Shown here one piece after another: positions 29,096 through 36,697 of a DNA stretch of 36,697 nt (its first letter is position 1; each line of letters begins with the position of its first letter). The stretch covers positions 1 to 36,697 of the IMG/VR virus record IMGVR_UViG_3300027985_001316; one strand, written 5' to 3'. The notes beneath the pieces were generated by a model that worked only from the letters and a program-made list of their open reading frames with translations, had not been told where the DNA came from and ran no database searches. The position numbers and the translations under genes are program-made. This stretch comes from a virus.

Positions 29096-29871
29096 CACGC
29101 CCTCCTGCTCACCAGCGAGATTAGGTGGATTTCGCCCGATACGACGTTGCACGCTGTCGCCAGGCCCGCAGCGATGTGGGCGTTGTAGTCGGTTTTGATT
29201 TCGTTCAGCAGCGTGTACAGCGACGCTGCGTCTGTCGCGTCTGCGGAGCTCACGACGTTGGTCGCGTCCGCAGTGGCGTGGTAGGACGTCGACGCTCTGT
29301 GGGTGTTGTAGTCGGCCTTGATTTCGTTCGCGAGCGTGATCGCCGACGCCTCATCAGTCGCGTCCGCAGAGCTCACGCCATTCGAGCTGTCGATTGCGTG
29401 GTGAGCCCCGTCGACTCCAGCGCTCGCAGCGCTCGCGATGTGGGCGTTGCAGGCTGCCTTTATGGCGTTAGCGAGCGCTACCGCTGTGGGCGTGTCGCTC
29501 GCGTCTGTGGTGGATACTGCAGTCCCAACGAGCGCGTGGAAGATCGTCCCCGCCTGCAGCTTGAGCAGCGAGGCTCGCGCGGTCTCTCTCACCTCGATAT
29601 CGATGTACGGCGTAGATGCACCGACAGAGTGCCCGTACACGTGAGCCTGTACGTCCGCGTCCTCGGACAGCTTGATCGTCGGGATCGCCGAGATCAATCG
29701 CTTCCATTTGTCTGTCAGTACGCACCGGTACCTGCCTACAGCTGTGCGCGACACGCTCGCGAATCCGGACTCCTCGAGCAGAGTCGGGTCTCCTGACCCG
29801 TCTGTGGTCATAGACAGACCGATTGTGTATACCTCGTAGTCTGTCGCCCAGGCTTGCTTTCTGCTTTCCAT
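29095..29871 (-). CDS. virion protein with three NAH-type repeats (258 aa)
   Basis: N-terminal 110 residues are a compact beta domain. Three imperfect repeats of about 40 residues follow: about 113-146, 158-194 and 198-235. Each contains a V-x-x-D-A-[ST]-D run, an ALANAIK/TLANEIK helix and a [CY]NAHIAS-type end. Similar repeats occur in phage decoration and fibre-like proteins. ATG 29871 with AAGGAG 8 nt upstream. Placed just after the capsid gene in transcription order, so a capsid decoration or head-fibre role is likely. Confidence 0.75.
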   Translation of the reverse strand: MESRKQAWATDYEVYTIGLSMTTDGSGDPTLLEESGFASVSRTAVGRYRCVLTDKWKRLISAIPTIKLSEDADVQAHVYGHSVGASTPYIDIEVRETARASLLKLQAGTIFHALVGTAVSTTDASDTPTAVALANAIKAACNAHIASAASAGVDGAHHAIDSSNGVSSADATDEASAITLANEIKADYNTHRASTSYHATADATNVVSSADATDAASLYTLLNEIKTDYNAHIAAGLATACNVVSGEIHLISLVSRRA

Positions 29872-29933
29872 TTCGTCACTCCTTGGCTGGCGGTGCCCCA
29901 GGTCCTGCCCGGGGCTCACGCCAAGTCAGTCAC

Positions 29934-31160
29934 TCAGGAGAAATCCAGCCTGAAGTTGCGGCCTGGGGCCTCGCAGTAGAGCTGGTGATACGCCGCTATC
30001 TGCGCGCGCTGCTGGTCATATCCGGACCGAGGAGTCCAGATCGTGCCTGTCCCGTGCGTCTTCTGCCAGCGCGGTCGGCCCTTGAGAGTCCACACGCTCG
30101 GGTCCAGCCCGAACGCCGTGGAATACGGGCAGAAGTCGGATGGGATAACCTCCACATCGCCGTTATTTGTGGCGAGGATGACTGCTGTGTAGCCGAGACC
30201 TGCCTTCTTGTCCGTCACTGCGTCCCGACGCTGCACACGCGATCCAAGCTCGATGACAAGCTCTGCCCATCGCATGCTGTTGATGATGATCTTCGAAACG
30301 CTCTTCGCCCCTCGAACGCTCGCCTTGTAGACGGCGTTCACGAGCGCGTCTTCGTTCGTTTCTCCTGTGCTCGTGAGGCGGATACCTGAGAGCTTGTTGA
30401 CCGCCGCACTGCGATCTACGGAGAAGAACGAGTCGCCTAACGTCGGGGCTGTCGCAGGCAGCCATGCCTCGAGGCCGTATAGATTCCAGCTCCCGCCGAC
30501 GGAATAGGCCCTGAAGAGGTAGTCGGACGCGGCGACAGTGGCGATCCCGGCTGCCCACGAGGCGCCTGTGACGGTGATCGTACCTGCCTCTGTGTCGATG
30601 CTCTCGATCGTCACGTACCCTGATTTCGCCGACGTGGCAGGCGTAGCAGTGGTCTGTGCCTGCAGTAGCATTCCCTCCTTGAAATAGTGGATATCGTTTG
30701 TGTCAGCGAGCGTGATCGTGTCAGTCGCGACGTTGGACGTCGCCGAGATTTGCCCACGGACACCGCTCCCGTTGCCGTAGAATTGGAACGCGATATCCTC
30801 TCCGAACTCGTCTGTTACGCCCTTCACTTCGCTGTCGAGCGCCTCAAGGAATGTGTCTTTCTTGTCCTTAGCGATCTCAAACAGCTCGTTGTCCAGGTTG
30901 CAGAAGCCGTAGTACTTCGAGCGCGTCACGATGAAATCCTCGTAGGTGTTGTGCCCGTCGATCGCCTCGACGGATGCGAATACACCGCCGACCGATTGGC
31001 CTCTGCCGTACTGGATCGGTACGGCGCAGGATTTGCCGCTGAAGACGTCGACCTTCTTGATCAGCTGCGGAAGCGGATCCATGTGCTCCGGCAGGCGGTG
31101 GAGGGTCGCGTCGTAGTTGATGTGCAGAAGGCTGTCGAACGTCGTCGGAGTCGGTGCCAT
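29934..31160 (-). CDS. major capsid protein (408 aa)
   Basis: Position after the scaffold gene, length and sequence fit an HK97-fold capsid protein: an N-arm (TFDSLLHINYDATLHRLPEHM), an E-loop-like VPIQYGRGQSVGGVFASVEA, a long helix (DTFLEALDSEVKGVTDEFGE), an inserted beta subdomain (about 165-235), and a P-domain with SKIIINSMRWAELVIELGS and a C-terminal A-domain. ATG 31160 has GGGAG 8 nt upstream; that SD can pair with an upstream complement at 31225-31234. It is preceded by a 214-bp untranslated gap, the longest in the late region, fitting high or separately controlled expression. Confidence 0.88.
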   Translation of the reverse strand: MAPTPTTFDSLLHINYDATLHRLPEHMDPLPQLIKKVDVFSGKSCAVPIQYGRGQSVGGVFASVEAIDGHNTYEDFIVTRSKYYGFCNLDNELFEIAKDKKDTFLEALDSEVKGVTDEFGEDIAFQFYGNGSGVRGQISATSNVATDTITLADTNDIHYFKEGMLLQAQTTATPATSAKSGYVTIESIDTEAGTITVTGASWAAGIATVAASDYLFRAYSVGGSWNLYGLEAWLPATAPTLGDSFFSVDRSAAVNKLSGIRLTSTGETNEDALVNAVYKASVRGAKSVSKIIINSMRWAELVIELGSRVQRRDAVTDKKAGLGYTAVILATNNGDVEVIPSDFCPYSTAFGLDPSVWTLKGRPRWQKTHGTGTIWTPRSGYDQQRAQIAAYHQLYCEAPGRNFRLDFS

Positions 31161-31162
31161 GA

Positions 31163-31234
31163 TGGCTCTCCCGTGCCTCGTGCGAGGCGAGCAAACCGTT
31201 TTGGGTAGGACCCGAAACCAGTCGGGGAGAGCCA
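31163..31234 (-). promoter_or_regulatory. capsid mRNA leader with SD-sequestering inverted repeat
   Basis: TGGCTCTCCC at 31163-31172 and GGGAGAGCCA at 31225-31234 are a perfect 10-bp inverted repeat. On the leftward mRNA the 3' arm is the capsid gene's own SD region. Between them a compact hairpin (GCCTC-GTGC-GAGGC, 31175-31188) can form. Pairing could hide the SD or set up a translational switch. Confidence 0.45.
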
Positions 31235-31302
31235 CCAGCACCGGCCTGTGGAGGCCAGCGGCAGAAGCTTGCGTCGAGGGCGGCTCGGCTTCTGCTCACA
31301 CA

Positions 31303-31331
31303 AATATGAGCCAACAACACCACCTCAACAA
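31303..31331 (-). promoter_or_regulatory. weak candidate promoter for the capsid gene
   Basis: On the minus strand TTGTTG (31331-31326), 17-bp spacer, then CATATT (31308-31303). Only 3 of 6 and 4 of 6 consensus matches, but it lies in the one sizeable late intergenic gap (31161-31374) and in a locally AT-richer stretch. Confidence 0.3.
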
Positions 31332-31374
31332 GCAGGTGGGTAAGATTGCCTGCAAGCTGTTGTCCTGATTGGGA

Positions 31375-32307
31375 CTATTCGAGTTTCGAGAGTAGGTCTA
31401 GCGCAGCAGCTCGGCGCTCTTCCGGCGTCATGTCTTTGGGCTCGATCGACCGCGCCGACTCGCGTGTGCGTGACGACAGCGCAGGAGCTCGAGCGGCTGG
31501 AGATGGCTGCGATCGCTTGGCAGCGGCCTTTGCAAGGCGATCGTACTGAGCGGAGATCCGGCGCTCCAGCTCAGCGGCTGCAGCCGACGGGTCCAGCTCT
31601 GTGTGCGTGCGCATCCAGTGCCGCTTTCGGATCTCGTGCATAGCCTCTCCTACGTCCTCCGGCGACTCGTCCGCGAGGAATGGGTACGCGTCAGCCTTCG
31701 TCCGCACGTACTCCGCACACGCCTCCTGGTCCGCTCTCACAGCCGCGGCAATCCGGCTCTGCTGGTACTCGGATCGCGACTGCTCCTGCTCTCCCTTGAG
31801 GCGATCCACCTCCTGCCTGAGCTTCGCGATCTCTGGGTCGACCTTCGGAGGGACATCCTTCGCTGGCTTGCCCAGGATTGCTTGGGTCAGCGCCTGGAGG
31901 TCGACGCCAGCGCGCTCCAGGAATGCAATCGGGTCCGACGTGGCGAGAGCCTTCGTCGACTGCCATTCGGAGCGATCTCGCTCGAATTCCTCGCGCTCTG
32001 CCTTCAATTTCGCGCGTGCCTCAAGCGCGCGCAACTCCTTCGCCGCGAGGTCAGACAGCAGCTTTGACCTCTTTCTCTCGGCCTGTGACGGCTCCTTGGG
32101 CTGCTCCTCGGACTGCTCCTCGGCCTGAGCGCTCGTTGTGTCTGCCGGGGCATCGGCGGCCTGAGTCTGCTCAGACTCTTCCCCCAACGCGTCCAGGAGC
32201 GCGTTGGCTCGCTCCGTCGCGGTGGGCTCGTGTGTCGAGTCCTGTCCAGCCTCCTGCACGCTCTCGGCGGCATCCTGGGTCTCTGTCGCTGTGTCAATCT
32301 GCTTCAT
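31375..32307 (-). CDS. scaffolding protein (310 aa)
   Basis: Highly charged, Ala/Glu/Lys-rich, helical and coiled-coil protein between the portal and capsid genes, the classic scaffold position. The N-terminus is acidic and disordered (TATETQDAAESVQEAGQDS), a long coiled coil spans about residues 70-185, and the C-terminus is basic then ends RRAAALDLLSKLE, a helix-turn typical of capsid-binding tails. ATG 32307 overlaps the portal stop (ATGA). No protease motif, so it is probably not self-cleaving. Confidence 0.8.
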   Translation of the reverse strand: MKQIDTATETQDAAESVQEAGQDSTHEPTATERANALLDALGEESEQTQAADAPADTTSAQAEEQSEEQPKEPSQAERKRSKLLSDLAAKELRALEARAKLKAEREEFERDRSEWQSTKALATSDPIAFLERAGVDLQALTQAILGKPAKDVPPKVDPEIAKLRQEVDRLKGEQEQSRSEYQQSRIAAAVRADQEACAEYVRTKADAYPFLADESPEDVGEAMHEIRKRHWMRTHTELDPSAAAAELERRISAQYDRLAKAAAKRSQPSPAARAPALSSRTRESARSIEPKDMTPEERRAAALDLLSKLE

Positions 32308-34133
32308 GACGGCATCTCCGGTGGTGTCGCGACGGGGGGCTGCCCCGGCGGTATCTGCTGCTCTGCACCTGGAGGTGGAGCAGGCTGGCTGTCCTCCTCG
32401 AGGAATATGACCTCGTCGAGCCACTGGCGGACCAGGCCGATGCGCTCTTCTGGGGCCTCGTCCAGGTGCGCGAGGAGGATCGCCTGCTCTGCCCTCTCAC
32501 GAGCGTACGCGAGAGGTAGCTCGGGCCATGGTGGCTCGTATTTGCCCTCCTCAAGCATCCTCTCGATGAATCGCTCCACGACCTGTACGCCAGCGGTCTT
32601 TCGCGCGACGACACCATCCAGATCCGGTAGCTCGAGCAGGCTCATCGCCTCCATCGGTGTGAGCTCACCGGCCTGCTTGTACCGAATGATCAGGTCGATG
32701 TCGTGCGAGGGCTCGCCTGTCAGACCGCTGACCGGATGCGGACGCAAGACGTACTCCTCGCCCTCCTCGGGCTCCCAGTAGTCGATTCGCTTGGCGATCT
32801 CCTTGCCGTACCGGCGCCCGACGTAGAGCGCGCTGTACCCTCCCTTCCGCTTCGCCAATTGGCCAGCAGTCGCCAAGCAAAGCTTCGCCGAATCGACATG
32901 CCAGTCCTGGTACTCCTGCGACGGGTGGACGTACCGGCCTGACTGCACGTCCTCATACATGCGAATCGCCTCACCGCTTTCGAAGCGCGCAGGGAGCTTT
33001 GCCTGCGCGCTCATCTCCGACAGCCCCACCTGCTGGAATGCCCTTGAAACAAGCTGCCATACGAGCTCGTAGACCTCAGGGGGGACGACCTGGACCGTCA
33101 CGATCTGCGGAGGGCGACCGGTGTATTCAATGAAATCTACCTCGTGTGCGTCGGTGAACTGCGCTGGATTTACCTTGCTTCCGCGCTCGAGCATCACGTG
33201 AGCCTTCCCCAGCTCGCGCAGAGAGGTGAGGATCTGCGTCATGAGTGCGTTGATCGCCATCTGGATCCCGTAGACGTCGTCTAGCACTGACCTCCCCCAA
33301 AACCCTCGCAGGGGCGGGCGAAATCGCAAGAACGAAAACGGGAATCGGTCGAGCTCCCACGGCTCGTCGATCAGAGTCGCCCCCTCGATCGCGATCACAT
33401 GCCTGCCGTCATCTGAGTCGGGCGAGGACCTCAGATGCCACGCCTCTGTGACGAGTAGCTGGTCCGCCTGTGGGTCGTGCCCGGGGTACTCGAGGTCATC
33501 CGCGTCGCCGTCGCCCGCCTCGTCGATTTCGGCACCGTACGACGAGAACATCTCGATGAGCTGCGTACGGTCCCAATACGTGCGGTGGAACAGATTCCGC
33601 GGACGTCCGTACCTCGCGTCCACGTCGTCGACCCACAGCTCCTCGGGGGGGACAGCCTCCAGCACGACATCATCGAGCGCAGTCGCCTTGATCACTCCTG
33701 TCCCCGAGACAGCAGCCTCGAGCGCGCACATGCGGGCGAGCGTGCGCATTTGATTCGCGTACCACACGCCGTCGACGAATTCGGTTCGCTCCTGTGCCTT
33801 GCGCTGCAGTGAGTAGTCACCGCCAACGGAGACGTGCATGATGCGAGGCTTCGTTGCGGCGACGCGCGATGTGAATCCGTCGCATACCTGTGAGATGATG
33901 TTGATCGGCAAAGGCTCCCTGTTGTCCCTCGTCGTGACGTGCGTGAAGCCATAGAGCGTCTCTGCCCGTGCCCCGTACAGCTCGTGCGCCTCGAGGATGT
34001 CGGAGATCCGCGACTGCTGGTGTGTGCGGATTGCCCTGCACGTCGACAGCACCTTCTCGCCGACATCCGTCTTACTCGCGCGCCACCAATGCCCGGGGCG
34101 CTCCTGTCTTGCAGACCTTGAAATTCGTGCCAT
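32304..34133 (-). CDS. portal protein (609 aa)
   Basis: Length and order (TerL, small protein, portal, scaffold, capsid) fit. The N-terminal region has VLSTCRAIRTHQQSR and PLPINIISQVCDGFTSRVAATKPRI, the wing region LEAVPPEELWVDDVDARYG and NLFHRTYWDRTQLIEMF, and a long stem-crown helix around DVYGIQMAINALMTQILTSL. The C-terminus is Pro/Gln-rich. Such portals form the dodecameric DNA channel at one capsid vertex. ATG 34133 has GGAGGT immediately upstream (4-nt spacing), 2 bp after the previous stop. Confidence 0.88.
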   Translation of the reverse strand: MARISRSARQERPGHWWRASKTDVGEKVLSTCRAIRTHQQSRISDILEAHELYGARAETLYGFTHVTTRDNREPLPINIISQVCDGFTSRVAATKPRIMHVSVGGDYSLQRKAQERTEFVDGVWYANQMRTLARMCALEAAVSGTGVIKATALDDVVLEAVPPEELWVDDVDARYGRPRNLFHRTYWDRTQLIEMFSSYGAEIDEAGDGDADDLEYPGHDPQADQLLVTEAWHLRSSPDSDDGRHVIAIEGATLIDEPWELDRFPFSFLRFRPPLRGFWGRSVLDDVYGIQMAINALMTQILTSLRELGKAHVMLERGSKVNPAQFTDAHEVDFIEYTGRPPQIVTVQVVPPEVYELVWQLVSRAFQQVGLSEMSAQAKLPARFESGEAIRMYEDVQSGRYVHPSQEYQDWHVDSAKLCLATAGQLAKRKGGYSALYVGRRYGKEIAKRIDYWEPEEGEEYVLRPHPVSGLTGEPSHDIDLIIRYKQAGELTPMEAMSLLELPDLDGVVARKTAGVQVVERFIERMLEEGKYEPPWPELPLAYARERAEQAILLAHLDEAPEERIGLVRQWLDEVIFLEEDSQPAPPPGAEQQIPPGQPPVATPPEMPS

Positions 34134-34135
34134 TC

Positions 34136-34357
34136 CTACCTCCGCACGTGAGCGAATCGCAACGCCTCTGCCGCGTCACGGATCTCTCGTAGAGTCTGTT
34201 CCCTTGTTTTTGGCGGGGTCTTCTCCTCGCCAGGATCCAGAACAGAGTCCCACGCTGGGTCGACGCGCACCTCCAAATCGCCAACCCTCGCGTACACTAC
34301 TCTATTCTTTCGCATCCACCGAACAATCTCGTCCAACCTGTCGACGTCACCTGCCAT
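34136..34357 (-). CDS. small protein between TerL and portal (73 aa)
   Basis: Sequence opens with a helix (DRLDEIVRWMRKNRVVYARVG) then DLEVRVDPAWDS, and closes with a charged Lys/Arg helix. Small proteins of this sort lie between terL and portal in many short-tailed phages; function unknown. ATG 34357 overlaps the TerL stop by 11 nt with GAGG 5 nt upstream. Confidence 0.7.
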   Translation of the reverse strand: MAGDVDRLDEIVRWMRKNRVVYARVGDLEVRVDPAWDSVLDPGEEKTPPKTREQTLREIRDAAEALRFAHVRR

Positions 34358-35795
34358 ATTGCCTCGCTCTCTGCCACCACGTGGCCTTGTTCGCCTCGTC
34401 CGCCTCGCGGTCGTGTGCTTCCTCTAGCTCTTTCTCGAGCTCCGCCATGCGCTCCTCACGCGTCATCGCGTGCCTGCTACCGGTCGCGATTGCGAGGTAT
34501 CCCTTGCATCTGCGCCATGCGTACAGACCAGCGTCGAGCACGTGATTTGGTACCTTGCGGCGCTCTTTCGTTTTCGTTTTGTCAGACCACGGTAGCCTCC
34601 GCGCCTGCGATATCCACTCTTGGCATGCCCCTGCTACTACTCGGAGCATACCTGTCTTGAGGTCGCCGTTCATCAGCTCGATGTAGCCTCGTTTCCCTTC
34701 TTTTTCTGCCGGCTCGATGGGGATCCCGTACCTCTCTCGCAGCTCCCTGATGTACCCGATCCCAAGGGCTCCAGCGTCTCCGACGATGGCCTCGAGGTCG
34801 ACAGACTTCGAAAACACTCCTATCCGTCGGGCAATAGAGCTCGTCGTCGCCCCTGCCTCTGTCTCTGCCTCGACGAGGTACGCCACCGGCTGCGAGTCCG
34901 AGTACGCCGTCAGCACGTAGGCGGTAGTCGGGTCGTCCTCCGCAGCTCCAAAATCTACTCCGAGCACATACCTCCAGCACCCGGTAGGCATCGACGCCAC
35001 ATCGCACGCTGACGAGTACCCCGAGTAGACGAGCATCGACGGGTCGTGCACTCGCTCGCCGAGGTACTCGCGCCGGAACGTCGGGTGGTCTGGCGTCCAC
35101 TTGCGCCGGTGCAGCACGTGCTCGAGCTCACCGGGTGGCATGTACGGGTTGTCCCGCATCGTCCACGGCTCGCAGATCGTCCAGCCGTCCTGCTTGCCAT
35201 CGAGGATCTCGGGGACCAGCCCGACATCGATCGCGCCTGGACTCGTGATCATGTCCACAGACCCCTGCCAGTACGCGGTCGCAGGGGACAGGACCTCGTC
35301 GACCAGCTCGTGCAGGTAGTCGCCAAAAAACCAGGCCTCGTCTATCACGCACCTGCGGTACTTCGGGCCCCGAAATGGGCGGACGTGAGACCTGTCGGGG
35401 CAGCCCCTCACAGCTATTTTCGACCCATTCGGCAGGATGTATTCGAGGTCCTCCGACCGCCAAATACCCTGCAAATTGTGCGTCCGGTCCAGCTCGAGCA
35501 GCGTCGGGACGATGACTGTCACAGCCTCCTGCCGCGTGATCGCGATGTACAGCGACAGCGACCCGGGGGCATCGAGCGCGCCATCGATCAGCCTCGTCCC
35601 GGCACCGTAGGACTTGCCTCCCTGCCTCGCACAGACAGCCACGACATTGCGACCAGGTGCCTCAACGAACGCCCTCTGCCGTGGATGGCACGCGGACCGC
35701 AGGGATTCCCGCACGCCAGACACTCTGCGCTCTCTGGCCGCGATCTCTCGCAGCACAGCCAGCTCGGCCGCTATCTCCTCAGCTGTGCGAGGCAT
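34347..35795 (-). CDS. terL: terminase large subunit (482 aa)
   Basis: Packaging motor ATPase and nuclease. ATPase: Walker A CARQGGKS (55-62) and Walker B RRCVIDEAW (147-155, Asp152/Glu153), then a TSPGAID coupling-like motif at 184-190. Nuclease (RNase H fold): Asp281 in LGVDFGAAEDDPTT, Asp340 in IVGDAGALG, and Asp421 in NHVLDAGLYAWR. Length is at the short end of the family but complete. ATG 35795. Nearby small genes do not resemble TerS; the best TerS candidate lies at 148-696, next to this region if the genome is circular. Confidence 0.95.
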   Translation of the reverse strand: MPRTAEEIAAELAVLREIAARERRVSGVRESLRSACHPRQRAFVEAPGRNVVAVCARQGGKSYGAGTRLIDGALDAPGSLSLYIAITRQEAVTVIVPTLLELDRTHNLQGIWRSEDLEYILPNGSKIAVRGCPDRSHVRPFRGPKYRRCVIDEAWFFGDYLHELVDEVLSPATAYWQGSVDMITSPGAIDVGLVPEILDGKQDGWTICEPWTMRDNPYMPPGELEHVLHRRKWTPDHPTFRREYLGERVHDPSMLVYSGYSSACDVASMPTGCWRYVLGVDFGAAEDDPTTAYVLTAYSDSQPVAYLVEAETEAGATTSSIARRIGVFSKSVDLEAIVGDAGALGIGYIRELRERYGIPIEPAEKEGKRGYIELMNGDLKTGMLRVVAGACQEWISQARRLPWSDKTKTKERRKVPNHVLDAGLYAWRRCKGYLAIATGSRHAMTREERMAELEKELEEAHDREADEANKATWWQRARQYGR

Positions 35796-35804
35796 TGGGC
35801 ATAA

Positions 35805-36053
35805 TCACTTTTTCTTCTGTGCCTGAGGGAAGTCTACGTAAGCAACAATCGCGCGCCCGTAGAGCCTCACCTCACCCGGTGAATCCTTTCTCCAGGCGAG
35901 GACCCCGCCTGGTGTCAGTGACAGGACGTGGTCCCTGTCGTCGAGCGCTGACACAGGCGCTGTCCCCTGCACTCCTGCCTTCCTAGGAGCTAGCGTTTTC
36001 TGCACGAAAACGACTCGCGCAATAGGTATGCTGTCATTCATCAATTCGCTCAT
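35805..36053 (-). CDS. small hypothetical protein upstream of terL (82 aa)
   Basis: Beta-rich (HVLSLTPGGVLAWRKDSPG, EVRLYGRAIVAYVDF) with a Lys-rich C-terminus (QAQKKK). No family recognised. ATG 36053 has AGGAG 8 nt upstream; ATG 36041 is an alternative. It ends 9 bp before terL. Confidence 0.65.
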   Translation of the reverse strand: MSELMNDSIPIARVVFVQKTLAPRKAGVQGTAPVSALDDRDHVLSLTPGGVLAWRKDSPGEVRLYGRAIVAYVDFPQAQKKK

Positions 36054-36070
36054 GTCGTATCTCCTACGTC

Positions 36071-36298
36071 CTATTTGTCACCCCAAGAAACAGCCGGAGC
36101 TATAATTGCTCGATGTCTGTACTTCTCCACGCCTATGTCGTTGAAGACAATCAGCTCGGCATCAGGTGGAGCGTACCCATTCAGGAACATGTCGAGTCGC
36201 ACCCACGCAACGACGTCGATGCCAATGGCCTCGAGCCTTCCGTGGAAGGCCTTCTTCGCTGAATTGGTCTCGTTCGCAACTACGATTGCCTTACACAT
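36071..36298 (-). CDS. small Rossmann-like hypothetical protein (75 aa)
   Basis: CKAIVVANETNSAKKAFHG, then IDVVAWVRLDMFLNG and AELIVFNDIGVEKYRH form alternating strand and helix units. No match recognised. ATG 36298 has GGGAG 5 nt upstream; the longer frame to 36331 overlaps the GNAT gene and is not used. Confidence 0.65.
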   Translation of the reverse strand: MCKAIVVANETNSAKKAFHGRLEAIGIDVVAWVRLDMFLNGYAPPDAELIVFNDIGVEKYRHRAIIAPAVSWGDK

Positions 36299-36300
36299 GC

Positions 36301-36645
36301 TCACTCCCTCAACGCGGGCTCGAAGACCCACGTGCTGGGCACCGCGACTAGTAGGCGGTGCGTGTATCTCGCTCTCTCGGGCAGCCCAGAGAGCAGCATC
36401 TCCTCGACACCGAGGCCGCGGTACAGCGGCTTCACGTGTAGGTAATGCACGACATCATACCCCTCGACACACCGCCACCCTATGACCAGCCACGGTACCC
36501 GCCCCAAGCACACCACCTCGACACGGGCGCCACGGGCCAGGAGCCGGCCCACACGGCGTCGAGACACGTCCCCACGCCCTCCCATGGCCCGTACCCACGT
36601 CGACGCGACCAGGGGCATGTCTGAGACGACTGCGGGGCGCATCAT
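36301..36645 (-). CDS. GNAT-like acetyltransferase-fold protein (114 aa)
   Basis: The N-terminus RPAVVSDMPLVASTWVRAM and the core VVHYLHVKPLYRGLGVEEMLL match the small GNAT-like proteins encoded beside phage packaging and structural genes. The R/Q-x-x-G-x-G/A acetyl-CoA loop appears as YRGLGVEE. It is shorter than a full GNAT (usually 140 or more), so catalysis is uncertain. ATG 36645 or 36642; SD weak. A hairpin with a T8 loop lies just upstream. Confidence 0.65.
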   Translation of the reverse strand: MMRPAVVSDMPLVASTWVRAMGGRGDVSRRRVGRLLARGARVEVVCLGRVPWLVIGWRCVEGYDVVHYLHVKPLYRGLGVEEMLLSGLPERARYTHRLLVAVPSTWVFEPALRE

Positions 36646-36659
36646 GGCAGGGCCTAGGA

Positions 36660-36689
36660 CCGGGATCTCGTTTTTTTTAGATCGCCCGG
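36660..36689. other. hairpin with oligo-T loop at the right edge
   Basis: CCGGGATCT (36660-36668) pairs with AGATC-G-CCCGG (36679-36689, one bulged G) around a loop of CG plus eight T. On the minus strand it lies between the window end and the GNAT gene. It is not a canonical terminator because the T-run is in the loop. It could be an RNA structure at the junction of the early and late leftward sets. Confidence 0.5.
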
Positions 36690-36697
36690 ACAGGGCC

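Noticed and set aside
1-36697. Terminal direct repeats or cos ends at the window edges
   Set aside because: Only the four bases GGCC are shared between the first and last positions, which is not meaningful in GC-rich DNA.

Overview
The window reads as the genome, or nearly all of it, of a temperate double-stranded DNA phage (36.7 kb, GC-rich) of a Gram-negative host. It carries terminase, portal, scaffold and major capsid genes, a short non-siphovirus tail and injection module with no tape-measure gene, holin-like and lysin genes, two small lipoproteins in the lysis region, a tyrosine integrase and a repressor switch. Phage attachment DNA lies inside the integrase coding region and matches the 3' half of an arginine tRNA. 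The closest known precedent for that layout is the Myxococcus phage Mx8, so a myxobacterial or related high-GC host is my best guess. This is inference; no host DNA is present.

Layout. Positions 1-5505 are leftward: a Cro-like regulator, small early genes, an SF2 helicase, a VRR-NUC nuclease, a DnaB-N/RecA-fold replicative ATPase, then a repeat array at 711-885 and a probable small terminase (148-696). Positions 5597-14703 are mostly rightward: a repressor (5597), a run of small tightly overlapping genes, a RecE-like PD-(D/E)XK exonuclease with a partner protein, the integrase (10032-11387), a lipoprotein and two DNA-binding or conserved small proteins. Next come a four-site operator array (12565-12732) and a two-gene cassette bracketed by identical 33-bp leaders (12756 and 14423). 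An ImmA/IrrE-type peptidase (6041-6694) is leftward and converges on the repressor. Positions 14795-36645 are all leftward: the structural genes read from the right (GNAT-like protein, TerL, portal, scaffold, capsid, adaptor, tail and injection proteins, tail adhesin), ending in a lysis module (holin-like, coiled-coil membrane protein, lipoprotein, papain-like peptidase, lipoprotein, NlpC/CHAP-like lysin).

The leftward genes at the left edge and those at the right edge would form one continuous unit if the molecule is circular: Cro-like gene, replication, TerS, across the window joint, TerL, capsid, tail, lysis. This suggests that the window ends are an arbitrary opening of a circular or circularly permuted genome. 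At least 17 neighbouring pairs overlap by ATGA or GTGA, so translational coupling is the rule.

The most interesting signals are the intragenic attP, which predicts that integration swaps the integrase C-terminus; the dense direct and inverted repeat array beside terS; the four-operator array; the duplicated leader around an acidic-protein/large-protein cassette; and a complete papain-type catalytic set encoded in the lysis region.
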